From the NCBI GenBank assembly GCA_023427085.1, contig JAEZBO010000254.1, forward strand, positions 1 to 19,264: DNA of 19,264 nt, given 5' to 3'. Shown here piece after piece: positions 16,404 to 19,264 of the stretch. The position numbers and the translations under genes were made by a program. This DNA comes from Pseudomonadota bacterium (lineage in GTDB: Bacteria > Pseudomonadota > Gammaproteobacteria > Burkholderiales > Burkholderiaceae_B). The notes under the pieces were generated by a model. That model worked only from the letters and a program-made list of their open reading frames with translations, had not been told where the DNA came from and did no database searches. Each line of letters begins with the position of its first letter. Position 1 is the stretch's first letter.

Positions 16404-17405
16404 TTAACGCACCTGGCTGGCCGCCGCCCTGGCATTGGCCACGGGCTCGGCCTGGACCTGCGCCTTGGCGACGGCCGGGCCGGTCGTGGGCGTGCTCAGG
16501 AACAGTTTGGGATCGAGGGGCTGGCCGGCCAGTCGCACCTCGAAATGCAGATGCGGGCCGGTCGAACGTCCCGACGAGCCGACCAGCGCGATGCGCTGGC
16601 CGCGCTCGACCAGGTCACCCTGCTTGACCAGCAGCCTCTGGGCATGGGCATAGCGGGTCAGCAGGCCGCCGCCGTGATCGATCTCGACGGTGTTGCCATA
16701 GCCGGGCTGATACTTGGATTCGATCACCACGCCGCCCGAGGCCGCCAGGATCGCCGTGCCGGGCGGCGCGGCGAAATCGAGACCCTCGTGCATGGCGTAC
16801 TGGCCCGTCACCGGATTGCGGCGCCAGCCGTACGACGAGCTGAGATAGGGGTAGTTCTGCACCGGCATCGCGGTTGGCACCCGAGCGGCGTCGCCGCTGC
16901 GGCGCGTCAACGCCAGGTCCAGCATCGACAGGTTGTCGTGCTGGGCCGACATCTGCCGCTGCAACTGGTCGAGCTGGCGGCCGACCTCTTCGGCGGTCGC
17001 CACGTGGGGTTCGCCCGGCAGCACGGTGAACAGTTCGTCCATCGCCTGGGTGGCTTCGGGCACGCCCTGCTGGCCGGCCACGACTTCGGGATCGGTATAG
17101 GCCACGCCGGCCGCCTGGGCGACCCGCTTGCCCAGCCCGTCTACGCTGACCATGCGAGCCTGCAGCGCGCCGACCTTGGCGGCCAGCAGATTGACGTTTT
17201 CGCGCACGAAGGAGGCTTCGCGCACCGCCATCTCGCCGGCGGGCAAGGCCAGCTCGATCGCCGGGGCCGCCATCTTGGGGCCGATCGCATAACGTTGCAG
17301 CATCGCGCCCAGCGCGACGGCGGTGACCAGCAGGCAGAATGTCAGCGCAGCAAGACGCGCCCCGCCGACAGTCAAATGCCCGGCCTGCCCCTTGCGGGCA
17401 TGCAT
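16404..17405 (-). CDS. M23 family (LytM-type) membrane-anchored metallopeptidase
   Basis: A 333-residue peptidase with one N-terminal membrane segment (about 17-37, ALTFCLLVTAVALGAML), a region with coiled-coil character (about 55-165) and a C-terminal LytM/M23 domain (about 185-302) facing the periplasm. Zinc and catalytic residues are all present: H206 and D210 (HEGLD), H254 (RYAHAQ), and H285/H287 (GPHLHFEV). It is therefore probably an active peptidoglycan endopeptidase, not a degenerate EnvC/NlpD-type activator. A 30-residue Ala/Val-rich tail closes it. Start ATG 17405-17403 is the first ATG before the membrane segment; TTG and GTG codons a few residues upstream (17409-17430 region) are possible. 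It diverges from dciA across 39 bases and is followed by secA, an order typical of Burkholderiales. Confidence 0.9.
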   Translation of the reverse strand: MHARKGQAGHLTVGGARLAALTFCLLVTAVALGAMLQRYAIGPKMAAPAIELALPAGEMAVREASFVRENVNLLAAKVGALQARMVSVDGLGKRVAQAAGVAYTDPEVVAGQQGVPEATQAMDELFTVLPGEPHVATAEEVGRQLDQLQRQMSAQHDNLSMLDLALTRRSGDAARVPTAMPVQNYPYLSSSYGWRRNPVTGQYAMHEGLDFAAPPGTAILAASGGVVIESKYQPGYGNTVEIDHGGGLLTRYAHAQRLLVKQGDLVERGQRIALVGSSGRSTGPHLHFEVRLAGQPLDPKLFLSTPTTGPAVAKAQVQAEPVANARAAASQVR

Positions 17406-17444
17406 AATCACTATCTTCAACTGAAACTTCCCATTCAATCCGGC

Positions 17445-17942
17445 ATGCCGCGGTTCACACCACGCCGTAATCGTTCTGCCTCGCAACCCAGGGATGGAAA
17501 CCTGCTGGGCTGGCTGGGCCAGGACCTGCGCAGCGCAGGCGTACTCGCCACGGCGCACAGACATATACAGATCAGGCAGGTGGTCTCGACCGTCCTGCCA
17601 GCGGCGCTGGGCGCCGTTTGCCAAGTCGCGAAAGCCGACCAGCAATCATTGGTGCTGGCGGTTCCGAGTGCCGCGCATGCGGCGAAACTCCGTCAGATGG
17701 CCCCGAGCCTGATCCGGGCCTTGGGAGCTCGCGGATGGAACCTTAACGAAATAGCGGTTCGGGTACAAGCCGGACTTCCGGGAGGCCAGACCGAAAAGTC
17801 CGCCCCCAGCGAGAAGAACCTGCTGGACCCCCAGGCCCTGGACGCCTTTGCGCAACTGCGCGACGGCCTGCGGCCCGGTCCGCTGGCCGATGCGGTGAGC
17901 CGCCTGCTGCGGCGCCACCGCGATCCGTCCAAACCGGACTGA
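17445..17942 (+). CDS. dciA: DUF721 / DciA-family replicative helicase loader
   Basis: A 165-residue protein of the DUF721 family. DciA assists loading of the DnaB helicase in the many bacteria lacking DnaC or DnaI. The domain covers about 15-105: LLGWLGQDLRSAGVL, then the central TVLPAALGAVCQVA and the strand-rich QSLVLAVPSAAHAAKLRQMA, with SLIRALGARGWNLNEIAVRVQ. The rest is a probably flexible, charged tail. Start ATG 17445 (MPRFTPRRNRS) gives a basic N-terminus; reading further upstream enters antisense sequence of the M23 gene and is not credible. No strong ribosome site is seen. CATAAT at 17403-17408 may be its -10, inside the start of the divergent gene. It converges on lpxC. Confidence 0.85.
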   Translation: MPRFTPRRNRSASQPRDGNLLGWLGQDLRSAGVLATAHRHIQIRQVVSTVLPAALGAVCQVAKADQQSLVLAVPSAAHAAKLRQMAPSLIRALGARGWNLNEIAVRVQAGLPGGQTEKSAPSEKNLLDPQALDAFAQLRDGLRPGPLADAVSRLLRRHRDPSKPD

Positions 17943-18055
17943 TCCGACCGCCATCGGCGCCGGGGGTTCCCGCGATCCGCTGACTTCCGCGCGCACGGCG
18001 CGCAAGAATAACGCAGGAAAATGACGGCCAGAAAACAACCGGCCGGTCGAGCACA

Positions 18056-18074
18056 GGGCCGCGCTTGGCGGCCC
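18056..18074. repeat. Small inverted repeat between dciA and lpxC
   Basis: GGGCCGC (18056-18062) pairs with GCGGCCC (18068-18074) over a 5-base loop in the 188-base gap between two convergent genes. No T-run follows on either strand, so it is not a standard intrinsic terminator. Nothing else in 17943-18130 is recognisable. Confidence 0.4.
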
Positions 18075-18130
18075 CGGCTAGGCAAGACTCCGGCGCGCCG
18101 CGCGGCGGCAGGCGCCACGGCGACTGGCGC

Positions 18131-19054
18131 TCAGGCCAGCTGCCACTCGGTACGGAAGGCCTTGGGCACGGTCTCGACGTCGTCGTAGGTGACGATGTCC
18201 CAGGCGCTCTGGCGCGCCAGCACCGCGCGGGCCAGCTGGTTGTTCAGGCCGTGGCCCGACTTGCAGGCCACGTAACGCGCCACCAGCGGCTTGCCGATCA
18301 GGTACAGGTCGCCGATGGCGTCGAGGATCTTGTGTTTGACGAACTCGTCGTCGTAGCGCAGGCCATCGTTGTTGAGCACCCGGTACTCGTCCATGACGAT
18401 GGCGTTGTCCAGGCTGCCGCCCCGCGCCAGGCCGACCGACCGCAAGGCCTCGACTTCGTTGACGAAGCCGAAGGTGCGGGCCCGGGCGATCTCGCGGGTG
18501 TACGAATGGGTGGCGAAGTCGATTTCGGCGAAATTGGACGTCGCGTCGATGGCCGGATGGCGGAAATCGATCGAGAACGACAGCGCGAAGCCGTCATGCG
18601 GCTCGAGGCGCGCCCACTTTTCGTTGCTGCCGCTGCCCTCGCGCACTTCGACGGGCTCGAGGATGCGCAGGAACTGCTTGGGGGAATTCTGTTCGACGAT
18701 GCCGGCCGAGCGCAGCAGATACACGAAGGTACCGGCGCTGCCGTCCATGATCGGTACTTCTTCGGCGGTCAGGTCGATGTGCAGGTTGTCGATGCCCAGG
18801 CCGGCCAGCGCCGACATCAGGTGTTCGACGGTCGACACGCGTACCTGGCCGTTTTGCAGCACCGATGCCAGCCGCGTGTCACTGACCTGGCTGGCCTGGG
18901 CCGGCAGGTCGACGACTTCGGGCAGGTCGATGCGGTGGAACACGATACCGGTATTGGGCGCAGCTGGCCGCAAGGTCAGCTCGACACGGCGGCCTGAGTG
19001 CAGGCCGACGCCGGTCGTGCGAACGATGTTCTGGATGCTGCGCTGTCGGAACAT
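18131..19054 (-). CDS. lpxC: UDP-3-O-acyl-N-acetylglucosamine deacetylase LpxC
   Basis: A 307-residue zinc amidase catalysing the first committed step of lipid A (lipopolysaccharide) synthesis in the cytoplasm. The zinc ligands and catalytic residues are visible: E77 and H78 (STVEHLMSALAG), H241 and D245 (KHKILDAIGD), and H268 (SGHGLNNQLARA). Both repeats of the LpxC fold are complete, starting MFRQRSIQNIVRTTGVGLHS and ending FRTEWQLA. Start ATG 19054-19052 is chosen since MFRQRSIQ is the family N-terminus; 24 extra upstream residues were rejected. No strong ribosome site precedes it. A sigma70-like promoter lies about 90 bases upstream. In related genomes the next gene upstream is ftsZ, which would lie just past the right edge. 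Confidence 0.97.
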   Translation of the reverse strand: MFRQRSIQNIVRTTGVGLHSGRRVELTLRPAAPNTGIVFHRIDLPEVVDLPAQASQVSDTRLASVLQNGQVRVSTVEHLMSALAGLGIDNLHIDLTAEEVPIMDGSAGTFVYLLRSAGIVEQNSPKQFLRILEPVEVREGSGSNEKWARLEPHDGFALSFSIDFRHPAIDATSNFAEIDFATHSYTREIARARTFGFVNEVEALRSVGLARGGSLDNAIVMDEYRVLNNDGLRYDDEFVKHKILDAIGDLYLIGKPLVARYVACKSGHGLNNQLARAVLARQSAWDIVTYDDVETVPKAFRTEWQLA

Positions 19055-19141
19055 GGAAAAAACCGTGAAAGTCCCGGGGCATGAGCCGGGAAATTGCAAA
19101 AATGCGACGGTAAATGCAAAAACCATCGCTCAGGCCACACT

Positions 19142-19171
19142 ATTGTAATCCTTTGGGATCGCTGATACCAA
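19142..19171 (-). promoter_or_regulatory. Sigma70-like promoter candidate for lpxC
   Basis: On the minus strand, TTGGTA (19171-19166; 4 of 6 to TTGACA) and TACAAT (19147-19142; 5 of 6 to TATAAT) are separated by 18 bases. Transcription would start near 19135, leaving a leader of about 80 bases before the lpxC ATG. The leader is unusually AT-rich for this window. Confidence 0.5.
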
Positions 19172-19179
19172 CGTTCCAC

Positions 19180-19196
19180 CCGGACACAAGGTCCGG
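19180..19196. repeat. Short inverted repeat upstream of lpxC promoter
   Basis: CCGGAC (19180-19185) and GTCCGG (19191-19196) flank a 5-base loop. It may be a remnant of a hairpin after the upstream gene (read leftward), but no T-run follows on that strand. Confidence 0.35.
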
Positions 19197-19224
19197 AAAG
19201 TCTTTCTTGCGGTGACAGACTGGC

Positions 19225-19264
19225 GGGGGGGGGGCGCCGCCCGGGGGGGGGGGGGGGGGGGCCG
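19225..19264. other. Poly-G-rich low-quality contig end
   Basis: There are ten G at 19225-19234 and nineteen G at 19243-19261, separated by CGCCGCCC. Nothing comparable occurs elsewhere in the window. Runs of G at read ends are typical of two-colour Illumina chemistry, where no signal is called as G. Trustworthy sequence probably ends near 19224. Confidence 0.85.

Noticed and set aside
16545..17444. A 300-residue N-terminal extension of dciA
   Set aside because: It would be antisense to the M23 peptidase, whose catalytic motifs are intact. DciA family members begin near the ATG at 17445.
18056..18074. Intrinsic terminator between dciA and lpxC
   Set aside because: The hairpin is perfect, but neither strand has a following T-run, so it was kept only as an inverted repeat.

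Overview
The window looks like one complete short-read contig of a GC-rich betaproteobacterium of the order Burkholderiales, most likely family Alcaligenaceae (Bordetella/Achromobacter type). This rests on the very high GC content, a Bug-family periplasmic receptor, the gene order lpxC-dciA-M23 peptidase-secA, and an LpxC of 307 residues resembling what I recall of Bordetella LpxC. No rRNA, tRNA, insertion sequence, prophage or CRISPR array is visible. Both ends are technical: bases 8-41 match a Nextera transposase adapter, and the last 40 bases are poly-G-rich.

Region 1 (42-3501): an edge-truncated mnmC (tRNA wobble-uridine methyltransferase domain) on the minus strand diverges from a suhB-type inositol monophosphatase. 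A bidirectional terminator then separates suhB from a convergent long-chain acyl-CoA ligase (fadD). Region 2 (3654-7917): an M20 amidohydrolase, a YeiE-like LysR regulator divergent from a YeiH-family membrane protein across an AT-rich operator region, and a second LysR gene whose 3' end runs 44 bases into yeiH.

Region 3 (8077-11200): a compact operon of a Bug periplasmic receptor, a class III CoA-transferase and a CitE-like lyase, divergent from the second LysR regulator. This looks like uptake, CoA activation and C-C cleavage of one organic acid, probably a hydroxy-dicarboxylate; the substrate is not known. Region 4 (11404-13313): a YciA-like acyl-CoA thioesterase followed by an MgtE magnesium channel, closed by a strong bidirectional terminator shared with secA.

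Region 5 (13560-19054): conserved housekeeping genes. secA and an M23 (LytM-type) envelope peptidase lie on the minus strand, the helicase-loader gene dciA diverges from the M23 gene, and lpxC (first committed step of lipid A synthesis) follows on the minus strand with its own promoter at the right edge. This is expected to be the flank of the dcw/ftsZ cluster, which lies beyond the window.

No wholly new system is evident. The points most worth a second look are the regulator-receptor-transferase-lyase operon, the antisense-encoded tail on the second LysR protein, the operator-like dyads in the divergent promoters, and the sequencing artefacts at both ends.
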